From: Methylocystis sp.
GTDB taxonomy: Bacteria; Pseudomonadota; Alphaproteobacteria; Rhizobiales; Beijerinckiaceae
Direction: 5' to 3'
NCBI GenBank assembly: GCA_016178015.1
Contig: JACOUB010000036.1
Span: 1 to 64,000 of the forward strand
Length of the DNA stretch: 64,000 bases
The notes under the pieces are model-generated. The model searched no databases and had not been told where the DNA came from. It saw only the letters and a list, made by a program, of their open reading frames with translations. This document shows, in pieces, positions 9,017 to 18,137 of the stretch (positions are counted from its first letter, which is position 1; every line of letters begins with the position of its first letter). The position numbers were made by a program, and so were the translations under genes.

Positions 9017-9341
9017 GTTCTGATCCTTACGATAAGCGCGCCGCGACGGCCTGCGATGGTTGCAATGAACTCAATCGAACGCGACGCGCGAATTCAAAGT
9101 CTATGCCGTTGCGAGGACGAGAACAACACGAAAACCCTCGCTCGCAGCGCCCGGGCGCGAGCTTCGCTTGGAAACGAAACCGCCTACGCGTTGGAGCTCC
9201 TTGTTCGCTAACAAGATGCGGCGCTCAGACGGCGGCGCTTTGGTTTTTCGCCGCGCAACGACTTATCCACATCAATCGTTCGTTTTTGCGCGACCACACG
9301 GCGCCCCGACCAAGATGATAGGATCTTGATCTTGTTGGAGG

Positions 9342-9469
9342 CCGCGTCGATGCGAGCCTGAAGGCTCGCGGTCCGGCTTCCGCGTCGCTTGGACCGCGAG
9401 CCTTCAGGCTCGCAAACCGAAACACTCCTAAGTGTTTGACGATCCCTTCATTTTGAACGACGCAGGCTG
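9342..9469. repeat. Long inverted repeat flanking glpD, left copy
   Basis: About 127 bp that read, in reverse complement, as the sequence at 11066-11192, with only scattered mismatches. It contains a hairpin with perfect 23-bp arms (9352-9374 and 9391-9413; arm core GCGAGCCTGAAGGCTCGC) and a 16-nt loop. Its inner end is an inverted copy of the last codons of glpD and the DNA just beyond. The rest of 9017-9341 holds no recognisable gene. Confidence 0.85.
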
Positions 9470-9575
9470 CTACCCGGCGCCTCGACGCCGGAGCGGTTTT
9501 CGAGGTTGGTCAATTTCGAGCCGCCCGACCCGCCTCCGGCCTATATGCATTCCATTGGCGCGCGGCGAGGCGGAT

Positions 9576-11087
9576 ATGACGTTTGATCTCATCATCGTCG
9601 GCGGCGGCGTCAACGGTTGCGCGATCGCGCGCGACGCGGCGGGACGCGGCCTCGACGTTCTCCTGCTCGAGAGACAAGACCTCGCCTCGGGAACCTCCTC
9701 GGCCTCGACCAAGCTCATCCACGGCGGCTTGCGTTATCTCGAACATTACGAGTTCCGCCTCGTGCACGAGGCTCTGGAAGAGCGCGAGATACTGCTCGCG
9801 GCGGCGGGCCACGTCATCTGGCCGCTGCGTTTCGTTCTGCCGCATGAGCGCGGCGTCCGCCCCGCCTGGCTCGTGCGTCTCGGTCTCTTCCTTTACGATC
9901 ATCTGGCGCGACGCAAGCGCCTTCCCGGATCGCGGATGGTCGAATTGGCGGGGCGTCCGTTCGGCGCGCCTTTGCGGCAAGATTACAAGCTCGGCTTCAC
10001 CTATTTCGATTGTTGGGTGGATGACGCCCGGCTCGTCGTCCTCGAGGCGCTCGATGCGCATGAGCGCGGCGCCGACGTGCGCGTCGGGGCCAAACTGACG
10101 CGCGCTCGCCGCGAGGGCGATCTGTGGATCGCGACGACCGAAGACGATTCCGGGCGGCGCGAAGAGGCCTCGGGCAGAGTTCTGGTCGACGCGGCGGGCC
10201 CCTGGGTTTCGGACGTGCTCCAGGACAAGCTGCGCGTCCATTCCGCCAAACACGTGCGCCTCGTCAAGGGCTCGCACCTCGTTCTGCGCAAGCTCTATGA
10301 AGGAGACCACGCCTATATTCTGCAACTTCCCGACAAGCGGGTCATGTTCGCGATTCCCTTCGAGGATGATTTCACGCTGATCGGCACGACCGACATTCCG
10401 CACATGGGGGCGCTGGACGGCGTCGCGATCAGCGCCGAGGAAACGCGTTATCTTCTGGACGGCGTCAATCATTTCTTCCGGCGCACGGCGGCGCCCGCCG
10501 ACATCGTGTGGAGCTATGCGGGCCTGCGCCCCCTCTATGACGATGGTTCGCTACAAGCCTCGGTGGTGACCAGAGATTACGCCTTCGATCTCGACGCGCC
10601 GCACGAGGGAGCGCCGGTTCTGGCGATTTTCGGCGGCAAGATCACCACGGCGCGCAGACTCGCCGAACATGCCTTGGACGCTTTGACGCCGTTCTTCCCG
10701 CACATGAAGCCGGCCTGGACGAAAGACGCGGCGCTTCCCGGCGGCGACCTCGGGAGCGCCGGCTTCGAGGCGTTCCTTACCGAGCTCCTGCGCCGCAAAC
10801 CCTTCCTGGAGGCGCGCGTCGCCCGCCGGTTGGCGCGCGCCTACGGCGCCAGAGTGTGGCGGTTTCTCGATCAGGCCCACAGCATGGCCGATCTCGGGCG
10901 CGACTTCGGCTTTGGCCTGACCGAGGCGGAACTCTCTTACCTTCATGACCATGAATGGGCGCGCTCAGTCGAGGACATTTTGTGGCGACGCTCCAAACTC
11001 GGCCTGCATCTGACGGGCGCGCAACAACAGGCGTTGGCGCAGGCGCTCGGCGAGGCCAATTCCGGCGGCTTGCGTCGTTCAAAATGA
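9576..11087 (+). CDS. glpD: Aerobic glycerol-3-phosphate dehydrogenase
   Basis: FAD-linked, membrane-associated oxidation of sn-glycerol-3-phosphate to dihydroxyacetone phosphate, feeding electrons to quinone. The start at 9576 (after GCGAGG) gives MTFDLIIVGGGVNGCAIA, the dinucleotide-binding GxGxxG-type motif at the very N-terminus as expected; the upstream frame to 9432 is repeat-encoded. Other family blocks are LLLERQDLASGTSSASTKL, LIHGGLRYLEHYEFRLV, FAIPFEDDFTLIGTTD and VWSYAGLRPLYDD. At 503 residues the length matches GlpD. No glpR, glpF or glpK is adjacent. The gene is framed by about 127-bp inverted repeats, the right one including its last 22 bp. Confidence 0.95.
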   Translation: MTFDLIIVGGGVNGCAIARDAAGRGLDVLLLERQDLASGTSSASTKLIHGGLRYLEHYEFRLVHEALEEREILLAAAGHVIWPLRFVLPHERGVRPAWLVRLGLFLYDHLARRKRLPGSRMVELAGRPFGAPLRQDYKLGFTYFDCWVDDARLVVLEALDAHERGADVRVGAKLTRARREGDLWIATTEDDSGRREEASGRVLVDAAGPWVSDVLQDKLRVHSAKHVRLVKGSHLVLRKLYEGDHAYILQLPDKRVMFAIPFEDDFTLIGTTDIPHMGALDGVAISAEETRYLLDGVNHFFRRTAAPADIVWSYAGLRPLYDDGSLQASVVTRDYAFDLDAPHEGAPVLAIFGGKITTARRLAEHALDALTPFFPHMKPAWTKDAALPGGDLGSAGFEAFLTELLRRKPFLEARVARRLARAYGARVWRFLDQAHSMADLGRDFGFGLTEAELSYLHDHEWARSVEDILWRRSKLGLHLTGAQQQALAQALGEANSGGLRRSK

Positions 11088-11192
11088 CGGGATCGTCAAA
11101 CACATAGGATCGTTTCGATTTGCGAGCCTGAAGGCTCGCGGTCCAAGCGACGCGGACCTCGGACCGCGAGCCTTCAGGCTCGCATCGATGCG
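11066..11192. repeat. Long inverted repeat flanking glpD, right copy
   Basis: Counterpart of 9342-9469 in opposite orientation. The hairpin arms are at 11122-11144 and 11161-11183. It begins inside the glpD 3' end (last 22 bp) and would act as the glpD terminator-like hairpin, although no T-run follows it. Confidence 0.85.
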
Positions 11193-11224
11193 GTAACCGA
11201 GCTGCTGCGGTCGCGCCGCCGGCC

Positions 11225-11809
11225 TCACCTCGTCCCGCCCGGCGTCCACAACGGTTCGCCGCGCTCTCTGTTCAGGTAGCGCGAGGCGACGAACAGGAGA
11301 TCGGATAGCCGATTGACGTAGCGCAAGGCCGGGGCGCCGACCTGTTCGCCCTCGGCGTTCGCCAGGCTGACTATAACGCGCTCGGCGCGGCGACAGATGG
11401 CGCGCGCCAGATGCAAATGCGCGGCCGCCGCCGTTCCTCCGGGCAGTACAAAGGATTTCAGCGGCGCGAGTTCGGCATTCAGCGTATCGATGTCTTGTTC
11501 CAGACGATCGACCTGCGCTTGCACGATGGCAAGCCGTGCGCCCTCGTTGTCGGCGTCCTTTGCCGCCCGCGGGCTTGCGAGTTCGGCGCCGAGATCGAAG
11601 AGTTCGTTCTGGATGCGCGCCAGCATGGCGTCGACAAGCGCATCTTCAGACCCTGTCGCAAGTCGCGCGACGCCGACCGCCGCGTTCGCCTCATCGATCG
11701 CGCCATAGGCCTCGACGCGGATGTCGTCTTTGCGCCGCCGCGCCCCCGAAGCCAGCGAGGTGGCGCCGGCGTCGCCGCCGCGCGTGTAAATTTTGTTGAG
11801 ACGAACCAT
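11225..11809 (-). CDS. Cob(I)yrinic acid a,c-diamide adenosyltransferase, PduO type
   Basis: Transfers the adenosyl group of ATP to cob(I)alamin (or the diamide precursor), producing adenosylcobalamin. The ATP-binding N-terminus RLNKIYTRGGDAGATSL, the DEANAAVGVARL block and the RAICRRAERVIVSL helix with its conserved Arg residues identify the PduO/EutT-like family; 194 residues is the usual size. The ATG at 11809 is chosen because the family starts just before the TRGGD motif; the longer frame to 11935 runs into the preceding gene. It follows the HIG1 gene by 17 bp on the same strand and is probably co-transcribed. A cobalamin-dependent methionine synthase is encoded about 10 kb away, but that enzyme uses methylcobalamin. 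Confidence 0.92.
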   Translation of the reverse strand: MVRLNKIYTRGGDAGATSLASGARRRKDDIRVEAYGAIDEANAAVGVARLATGSEDALVDAMLARIQNELFDLGAELASPRAAKDADNEGARLAIVQAQVDRLEQDIDTLNAELAPLKSFVLPGGTAAAAHLHLARAICRRAERVIVSLANAEGEQVGAPALRYVNRLSDLLFVASRYLNRERGEPLWTPGGTR

Positions 11810-11826
11810 GAGGCGAGCGTTCCAGG

Positions 11827-12015
11827 TCAGTGACGGAAGGCTAGAATCGCCAGAATAAGCAAGATGGCCCCCAATTGCAGGCCGACGCGCCAGCGCATGA
11901 GCTCTTGCGACTCGCGCGGATTGCCGCCGCGCCACACGTTGACGAGCCCGAGCAGCAGCACCCCCGCCACCAGAACGAGCGCGCCCGAGAGAATCATGTT
12001 GAACAGTTGCGACAT
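11827..12015 (-). CDS. HIG1-domain small twin-transmembrane protein
   Basis: A 62-residue inner-membrane protein with two hydrophobic helices (about 5-27 and 41-60) separated by a short loop, NVWRGGNPRESQELMRWRVG. The loop with SQxLMRWRVGLQ resembles the HIG1 signature known from cytochrome c oxidase assembly factors. In alphaproteobacteria such twin-TM proteins commonly lie beside the cobalamin adenosyltransferase gene, as here (17 bp upstream of it). The ATG at 12015 is preferred over an in-frame TTG at 12033. A respiratory-complex role is inferred from the family only. Confidence 0.72.
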   Translation of the reverse strand: MSQLFNMILSGALVLVAGVLLLGLVNVWRGGNPRESQELMRWRVGLQLGAILLILAILAFRH

Positions 12016-12088
12016 GACCGAGGGCCCCCTCAAGGCGAACGACTGATATGACTGACTAGAGCGGCGCGGAGCTTACGGCAAGGGCTGA

Positions 12089-14566
12089 TCACCGCCGCAA
12101 CAGGCGCTGCAGATAGTCGAGTTCGTCGGCCGGCCGCTCGGGTTCGCCCAGGCGGCGGCGCAATTCCTCCTGCACGCGGCGCGCCCGCAGCGCCGGCGGC
12201 AGCCCCAGCGGATCATAGCGCGCGCGGGAATCATAGCCGCGGCGGCGACCGCCGGCCCGGCCGAGCGGATCGTCGTCGCCAGGGCCCGCCCGAGGGCGCC
12301 CTCCGCTCGATCCGTCTGCGCCCTCGGCGCCCTCTTGTCCCTCGCCCTGCAGCCGCGCGGCGAGCTGATCGGCGCCGCGCCGCAGCGCCTGCAACGCGCG
12401 GCCCTGGGCGCCGACCGCCTTGCCTTTACCTTCGCCGTCGGGAGCGAGCGCCTGCTCCGCTTCCTTCATGGCTTCGTCGGCGACGTCCAAATCTTGTCCA
12501 CCCTCGCCCATTTCCGCCATGCGTTTTTGCTGTTGCTCGAGCTTTGCCCGCAGCGATTGTTGACGCCTTGCCTCCCCGCCAAACTTTGGCGCCCGATGGG
12601 TGTCGTCGCGCAACTGCCGCTGTTCCCGCGACAATCGATCGAGCTCATCGAGGGCTCGCGCCATCTCGCGCCTTCGCGCCGAGTCCGCGCCTTGCGAAGG
12701 CTGGAGATTTTCCAGCACGTCCTGCAAGTCGTCGAGCAACCGTTGCGCTTCCGCCAGATCGCCGGATTTTCCGGCTTTTTCCATTCGTTCCAGCATCGAC
12801 TGGATGTCTTGCTCGGTCACGCTGCGCCGTGAACCCTCCTCCTGTTGCGGGCGCGGCTCGCCTTGGCGCGCCCCCTGTTCGGACAAGCCTTGCAGGAAGG
12901 TATGGAGCGCAGTGCGCAACTCTTCGGTCAGCCTGCTGATTTCTTGGTCGTCGGCCCCGCGCGCGAGCGCTTCGCGCAAGGTTTTTTCCGCGGCGCGCAG
13001 GTCGTGTTCAGCCAGCGACCTGTCCCCATCTTCGATGCGCAGGACCATCGCCCACAGCAGGTCGGCGACATCAAGCAGATCGGCGTCGGAACGCGCGCTT
13101 TCGAGCCGGGTTTTCGCTACCGTCACTCCCAAGTGAACCGCGGCCGGGACGTCAAAGAGCTCGGCCCCGAGGGTCAGGGCTGCGAGCGCGGCGCCCACCT
13201 TGGCGCGCTGACGCTCGGGGTCGAGGACGAGATTGCGTCGCTGTTCAGCGAGCGCGCGCGCCAAAGGTTTGGCAAAGCGACGTTGCGGCAGCGTTGTCTC
13301 GACCGGCGCGGAAACGCCTTCGGCGCCGCCGTCGTCGCGGGCGGTCAAAGTCATTGTCGCCTGGGCGCCGGCCCAGGGATGATCGGCGAGGTCCGATGTC
13401 GATCGAGCCTCGCCGAGGCCGCGAGGCGAAGCCGGCAGACGCAAGTCCGCCCGCGGCGGCGGAACCAAGGTCCGCCCGGCGACAGCCTGGCCGCCGATGA
13501 CGGGACGGGAAAAAACGGCTTCGGCGCCGATCACGCCATAATCATCATCGATGCGATAGTGAAGAGTGAGAGAGCCGCGCGCATTGTTGCGCGGCGCCTC
13601 GGTCATGTCGATCGATGGCGGACGATCGGGGATGACCGTAAGAGCAAAGAGCGCGGCGCTTCGGCCGCTGGCGCGCAAAGCGAGGTCAGCGTTGCCGGTC
13701 AGCTTGAACTTCTTCTCCTGCCCGGAGGATGCGGCGCGGTCGGGGGGGCCGGGCGCCGGCTCTATCGCGGCCAGTGCGCCGCTGGTTTCGATGACGATCC
13801 CGCCATCGTCGGGCATCCGAACAGTGAGCGTCGAATTGACGGGCGCCGCGACCTCCGCAGGCGCGTCGGAGACGGCGTCCGAGAGCGGCAAGACGATCGG
13901 CGGGCGGCCCGTGTAGGCCGGCGGATCGAGCCAGGCGTCGAGACGCTGATGCGTGCCCGCAGCGCTGGGCGGGCGCCAATCGAACGCGGCGAGAAGACGC
14001 GCCTGCCGTTCGGGACCCGCAGCGAAGGCCGCGCCGATCGCCGCGACGAGGGCCAGGGCGCGCAAGGCGAAGGGATCATGATCGACGAGTCGAGGCGAGG
14101 GCAGCGCAACATCGACGCTTCGCAGCAAAGCATCAAGCCGGCGCCGGTGGGACGCCCACAGCGCAATGGTCGCCGGATCATGGTCGTTGCCGGCAAGCGT
14201 ATCGTCGAAAGACGAGGCGAGGCGATGTTGCGCCTCGGCGCTCCGATCGAGCCGAACGAGCGCAGAAGCGCGGCTCGGCGCCGCCAGCAACAGGCCGCGC
14301 GTCAGCGCAATGAGACCTGCGGCGCCGAAGGCGAACAGGCCGAGGACGCGCTCCGCTCGACCCGTCTCCTGCCACAGTCCGGCCCAAGAGACGGCGAGAA
14401 ACAACCCCGCGAGCGCGGCCAGCGCGATCACGGTTCGCCATACCCGCTCGAACCAAATGACCGCCAGCTGGCGCAAAACGAGCTTTTCTAGGAGCGGCAA
14501 GCCGCGCCCTCGCGCAGCCGGTCTGGCTGGAGCAGGGCCCTGAGTTTGGCGCGCCGATTCGTTCAT
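12089..14566 (-). CDS. TIGR02302/DUF4175 family low-complexity membrane protein
   Basis: An 825-residue protein of the alphaproteobacterial TIGR02302 (DUF4175) family, function unknown. Two transmembrane helices lie near residues 38-100 (VIALAALAGLFLAVSWAGLW; LGLFAFGAAGLIALTRGLL) and a third hydrophobic segment near 165-185. A large periplasmic Pro/Ala-rich region follows, containing LDPPAYTGRPP and DDDYGVIGAEAVFSRP. The C-terminal third is strongly charged, Glu/Arg/Gln-rich and predicted coiled coil (about 520-700), then a Gly/Arg-rich tail. The ATG has a good AGGAG site. It heads a group with the HIG1 and adenosyltransferase genes. A structural or envelope role is plausible but not shown. 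Confidence 0.82.
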   Translation of the reverse strand: MNESARQTQGPAPARPAARGRGLPLLEKLVLRQLAVIWFERVWRTVIALAALAGLFLAVSWAGLWQETGRAERVLGLFAFGAAGLIALTRGLLLAAPSRASALVRLDRSAEAQHRLASSFDDTLAGNDHDPATIALWASHRRRLDALLRSVDVALPSPRLVDHDPFALRALALVAAIGAAFAAGPERQARLLAAFDWRPPSAAGTHQRLDAWLDPPAYTGRPPIVLPLSDAVSDAPAEVAAPVNSTLTVRMPDDGGIVIETSGALAAIEPAPGPPDRAASSGQEKKFKLTGNADLALRASGRSAALFALTVIPDRPPSIDMTEAPRNNARGSLTLHYRIDDDYGVIGAEAVFSRPVIGGQAVAGRTLVPPPRADLRLPASPRGLGEARSTSDLADHPWAGAQATMTLTARDDGGAEGVSAPVETTLPQRRFAKPLARALAEQRRNLVLDPERQRAKVGAALAALTLGAELFDVPAAVHLGVTVAKTRLESARSDADLLDVADLLWAMVLRIEDGDRSLAEHDLRAAEKTLREALARGADDQEISRLTEELRTALHTFLQGLSEQGARQGEPRPQQEEGSRRSVTEQDIQSMLERMEKAGKSGDLAEAQRLLDDLQDVLENLQPSQGADSARRREMARALDELDRLSREQRQLRDDTHRAPKFGGEARRQQSLRAKLEQQQKRMAEMGEGGQDLDVADEAMKEAEQALAPDGEGKGKAVGAQGRALQALRRGADQLAARLQGEGQEGAEGADGSSGGRPRAGPGDDDPLGRAGGRRRGYDSRARYDPLGLPPALRARRVQEELRRRLGEPERPADELDYLQRLLRR

Positions 14567-14713
14567 GCGGTCTCCTAACGCCGCTGTCCCTCCAGCTCAA
14601 TCGCTCGCAGCCGGCGTTGCAGGCAAGTCACGACCCAAGTCATGACGCCAGAATTAAATGGCTTTCGTGAGAAGGCTGGGCAATCCTCGACGCGGCGGAT
14701 GCGGCCAGAGCCG

Positions 14714-15529
14714 TCACCGCAGTGCGGCGGCCACAACGCGCAAATCGCGCCACGCCGTGCGTTTGAGCCCTGGCGAATTCAGCAGACTTCCGACGCCATA
14801 AAGAGGCATGGCGCGCACATTCGCGCCGCCGCACGGAAAATCGAACCATTCGCCGCGCGCTGGCGCTCCAGGTTCATTGGCGCCCTGCATCGCCTTTGCG
14901 GCATTCTCGCCCAGAATGAGAAGGATTTCGGGAGCGGCGAGCTCCACATGCCGACGCGCGAATGGCAGCAGCGCCGCCATCTCTAAGGGGTAGGGATCGC
15001 GCCCGCCCGGCGAACGCCAGGGGGCGAGATAGGCGAGATAAGCGGTGTTGCGATCGAGGCCGATCGCCGCCAGCATATTGTCGATGAGGCGTCCCTCGAC
15101 GCCGATGAAGGCCTCGCCGCTGCGATCGGCGTGTTCACCGGGAATGAGATCGACAACCATCACCCGCGCGCCGGGCGTCCCGGCGGCGAACACGAAATGG
15201 CTCGCCGCGTCGACCAGAGCGCAGCCTTTGAAATTCTCCAACCGACCCCGCAGATCGGCGACATCTGCGGCGGCGGACGCCGTCTCTTGCGCCGCGCGCG
15301 CGGCGTCATCGGCAAAGAGGGGAGAAGCGCCGGTTTGCCGCGCGGGGGGGCTTTCCGCATGGCTTCCCGCCGACGGCGGCGTTTCTGGCGAGTTGCCGTC
15401 GGCTCGCGCCGGCCGTGCGCTTGCCGCGAAGCGATCGCGCCCCTTGTCGTCCACGGCGATGTCGACGCCGCAGGCGACATACCAATGCAGCAACGCCGCA
15501 AGGGCGTTCTCGGGGGTTGCAGCGCGCAT
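14714..15529 (-). CDS. Family-4 uracil-DNA glycosylase-like protein, active-site motifs degenerate
   Basis: The C-terminal 170 residues follow the plan of the type-4/5 UDG superfamily (LRGRLENFKGCALVDAA, FAAGTPGARVMVVD, FIGVEGRLIDNMLAAIGL, LAYLAPWRSPGGRDPYP, ILLILGENAAKAM, LKRTAWRDLRVV). However, motif A, normally GEAPG, reads VDLIPG, and motif B, normally HPxxLL, reads YGVGSLL, so the residues that position and hydrolyse the glycosidic bond appear lost. Only one Cys (in FKGC) is visible where the family has four iron-sulfur ligands. The N-terminal 95 residues are Ala/Pro-rich. Length is 271. It may be an inactive paralogue or a structural DNA-binding relative; glycosylase activity should not be annotated without testing. 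Confidence 0.7.
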   Translation of the reverse strand: MRAATPENALAALLHWYVACGVDIAVDDKGRDRFAASARPARADGNSPETPPSAGSHAESPPARQTGASPLFADDAARAAQETASAAADVADLRGRLENFKGCALVDAASHFVFAAGTPGARVMVVDLIPGEHADRSGEAFIGVEGRLIDNMLAAIGLDRNTAYLAYLAPWRSPGGRDPYPLEMAALLPFARRHVELAAPEILLILGENAAKAMQGANEPGAPARGEWFDFPCGGANVRAMPLYGVGSLLNSPGLKRTAWRDLRVVAAALR

Positions 15530-15610
15530 GCCGCGATTTTAGCGCAGTGACGAACGAGCGCAATGGCGTCTCCTGCCATTAGCTATGAGACGTCCCCGCG
15601 ATGGGTCTCG

Positions 15611-15666
15611 GCCAAGTGGAATTAGCCAAGTGAAATTGGCCAAGTGAAATTGCCTATGTGAAAGAT
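15611..15666. repeat. Tandem 14-bp repeat, four units
   Basis: GCCAAGTGGAATTA, GCCAAGTGAAATTG (twice) and a degenerate CCTATGTGAAAGAT are joined head to tail in the 629-bp gap between the UDG-like and OmpA-like genes. No convincing gene is found in 15530-16158; open frames on both strands there lack recognisable motifs. Confidence 0.85.
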
Positions 15667-16158
15667 GTTGGCTTGGCGGCCGCCAACTTCAGACGGCGCC
15701 GGTTGTCAATCCCATTGGATTTAAAGCGCACAAATCGAGATTCACCATGACGAACGCGGTCATGGGACATCGCAATTCGCCTTGGTCTACCAAACGTTTG
15801 ATGACGGGGCCCGCGCGTGCGGCGGACCCATTAACCCATTAAAGAATTTTTAGCTCACGGGCGCCATGGATAAAACCGAACTCATGGCGCCTGCGCGAAA
15901 TTCTGCTATGATAGAACCGTTCGTCAGCACCAGTCCTTGCGTAAGGTTCCCAGTCCCGACGCCAACAAAAATGCCTATCTCGGATAAGTCATACTCTCGC
16001 GTCGGCGACATTGAAAAGGGCGAACCTCGCGCTAACTCTCCAAGCGAGCGGACGCGAGGCAAGGGGCGAAGAGACAAATTCTCGCGTTCCGATCGTCCGA
16101 TGAAAGCTATTTCGCGATATCGATCGTCAGCTCCGGCGCAAACTCGGAACATCGAAAG

Positions 16159-17313
16159 ATGACCTATTTCCTCGCGCATTATGGAATTTGGTTAGCGGCG
16201 GCGTTCGCGGTCGGAATCCTGACGGGGATGCTGAGCCGGCCGCTGGAAGGCAGGATCTACTTCATTTTTACGGTGTATTTTCTCATCTTCATCGCGTTTG
16301 TCGAAGTCATGTCCGGCCGTTTGGCGCTCTACTCGGAGAGCGCGGCGGCCATTTTCGTGGCTTTTCTAATGGGGGAGGCTTTGGGCGCCGCGTGCAGCGG
16401 AGCTGTGTCGCGCGACCATAAGGGCTGGGTGGTCGGACTAACCGCCGCCATGCTCATTTGGCTGGTCTCAAATGTCAACGCAGGGAAAAACCTCGAGGCT
16501 GATCTGAAAAACCAGGTGGGAAGCGTGGTGGAGCGCAGCGGCGGAGACCCTTGGAATTTCGATGTGATGGGACGCGATGTGATTCTGCCGGCGGATGTGG
16601 CGGATCGGCCGGCGTTGGCCAGAACAATCCGTCACGTCGCCGGCGTGCGTTTTATTCTGGAAGCCGACAAATTGACGGGTCCGGCCGCCGAACTGCGGGA
16701 CAGGAGCCTCGCCGCGGCGGCGGCGCAACGGGCGATGAGCCAAAAGGCTATGTCCGGTCAGCGGATCGCCTGGAAGGCGCCGATCGATCGGGCCAATGAG
16801 CCTGCGGCTGAAAGCGTGGCGAAGACGGCGCAAGCCGCGGCGGCGCCGAAAGATAAACTCGCGACCGGCAGGAGCGTCACGGCGATGGCCGGCGCCAAGA
16901 ACGGCAGGATCGCGGCTATTGCAGCGCCAGTGATGCCGACGGCCGCCGACGCCGGGGCCTGCCTAACTGCGCTGTCCGGGATGGCGGCGCTCGAGCAAAT
17001 CCACTTTGGATTTGGCAGCGCTTCGATCGGCTCCCCGGCGGTGAAAGCCCTCGACAAGTTGGCGGGCGCCCTGAAGGGCTGTCCAAACGCGAAGGTCGAA
17101 GTCGGCGGTTACACGGATTCGGTCGGCGCCGACGGCAGAAACCAGGAGCTTTCGCGACGACGCGCGCAAGCGGTCGCCGATACACTCGGCAGGAAAGGCG
17201 TGGAGCGAGCCAGGCTGATCGTTACCGGCTACGGCGCCGGCAAGCCAATCGCCTCAAACGATACGGAGGTGAGCCGCGCCCAAAATCGGCGGGTGGAATT
17301 GCTGGTCAAATAG
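16159..17313 (+). CDS. Inner-membrane protein with C-terminal OmpA peptidoglycan-binding domain
   Basis: A 384-residue protein with about four N-terminal transmembrane helices (residues 8-25, 33-54, 62-80 and 92-108), a BON-like segment (about 112-175, DVMGRDVILPADVADRP followed by VAGVRFI), an Ala-rich linker (180-270) and a C-terminal OmpA-like domain (285-384). The latter has IHFGFGSASIGS, VEVGGYTDSVGADGRN and LSRRRAQAVADTL, the last carrying the Asp and Arg residues used to bind diaminopimelate in peptidoglycan. The layout would anchor the inner membrane to the cell wall, resembling BON-OmpA proteins more than outer-membrane OmpA porins. It stands alone. Confidence 0.8.
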   Translation: MTYFLAHYGIWLAAAFAVGILTGMLSRPLEGRIYFIFTVYFLIFIAFVEVMSGRLALYSESAAAIFVAFLMGEALGAACSGAVSRDHKGWVVGLTAAMLIWLVSNVNAGKNLEADLKNQVGSVVERSGGDPWNFDVMGRDVILPADVADRPALARTIRHVAGVRFILEADKLTGPAAELRDRSLAAAAAQRAMSQKAMSGQRIAWKAPIDRANEPAAESVAKTAQAAAAPKDKLATGRSVTAMAGAKNGRIAAIAAPVMPTAADAGACLTALSGMAALEQIHFGFGSASIGSPAVKALDKLAGALKGCPNAKVEVGGYTDSVGADGRNQELSRRRAQAVADTLGRKGVERARLIVTGYGAGKPIASNDTEVSRAQNRRVELLVK

Positions 17314-17564
17314 GAGACCGACTCCGGCGGCCGGGACCTTCGCCGAGTTTCCACGCTCCCAAGATGCAAGGATGGGGCGGTTGGCGCGCCAATTGCGGTG
17401 CGCATGACGCTTGGCGGCGCGCCGGCGCAGGGTTAGGGCCGCCTTGCTGGTGGCCGGGCGCGACGCGGGAAACGCGCCAGCTGCGGACATCAGCAGTTTT
17501 CGGAAAAGGATACGGTCGCCAATTCGGTCCGCGCCGTAACGGCTGGCGCGAACGCCGCGCGCCG

Positions 17565-18014
17565 TCATTCGAATCTTATCTGAAGCTCGGTGACAATGCG
17601 ATCGAACGGCCGCACGGGAAGATAGCAAAACGGGTTCGTTGCGACCGGCCCCTCTTGGCAACGGCTGTGTCTGGCAGTCCATTCATATCCCAAACCATTC
17701 ATGCAGCCGACGATGTGATCGTGCATGACGACGCTGGACTTGCTTCGCTCGTCTGGCAGGGCGGTCTCCGCAGCGAGTCGGCATTCCAACACATCGTTGC
17801 GCTGGCCATTGAAGAAACGGGCGCTCATGTTGCTCGAGGCGAAGATGAATTCCGTCAGGACGATGAGCGCCAAGCCTCCGGCAAGCGCCGCCCTCTCGCC
17901 GAATTTGGTTTTGAAGAAATGAATGTCCAGAAATGACAATGCGCCAGCGGCGAACAGGCCGCCGCCGAGAAGCAGCGTCAGAGGCGCGATGAAGGTGGCC
18001 ATGTCTTGATTCAT
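17565..18014 (-). CDS. Hypothetical two-helix membrane protein
   Basis: A 149-residue protein not recognised. Two hydrophobic helices (about 8-25, TLLLGGGLFAAGALSFLDI; 38-55, AALAGGLALIVLTEFIFAS) are followed by a polar tail of about 95 residues with five Cys (in LECRL, VGCMN, SRCQE, NPFCY), which would face the periplasm or cytoplasm. The ATG at 18014 follows a strong GGAAGGGGG site. It is convergent with the OmpA-like gene. The intervening 17314-17564 holds no clear feature. Coding status is supported by the ribosome site and the coherent helix pattern. Confidence 0.55.
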   Translation of the reverse strand: MNQDMATFIAPLTLLLGGGLFAAGALSFLDIHFFKTKFGERAALAGGLALIVLTEFIFASSNMSARFFNGQRNDVLECRLAAETALPDERSKSSVVMHDHIVGCMNGLGYEWTARHSRCQEGPVATNPFCYLPVRPFDRIVTELQIRFE

Positions 18015-18137
18015 TTCGCCCCCTTCCAATCATATTTCTTAAAAAAAAACGCTGGAACTCCGGCCAGACAGTTTTCGCAACCCGGCGTCGAAGCCGCGCA
18101 ACGCCCGCCGGTCTATGAGCCGTATGACGCAAACAAA

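Noticed and set aside
12845-14491. Open 548-codon frame on the plus strand opposite the DUF4175 gene
   Set aside because: Arg/Gly/Ala-rich translation without motifs; the minus-strand protein has a clear family match and ribosome site.
15850-16179. Open frames on both strands in the gap before the OmpA-like gene
   Set aside because: No motif, weak starts, and they overlap each other; treated as non-coding.
17364-17936. 190-codon plus-strand frame after the OmpA-like gene
   Set aside because: Overlaps the better-supported minus-strand membrane protein (17565-18014), and its translation shows no motif or ribosome site.
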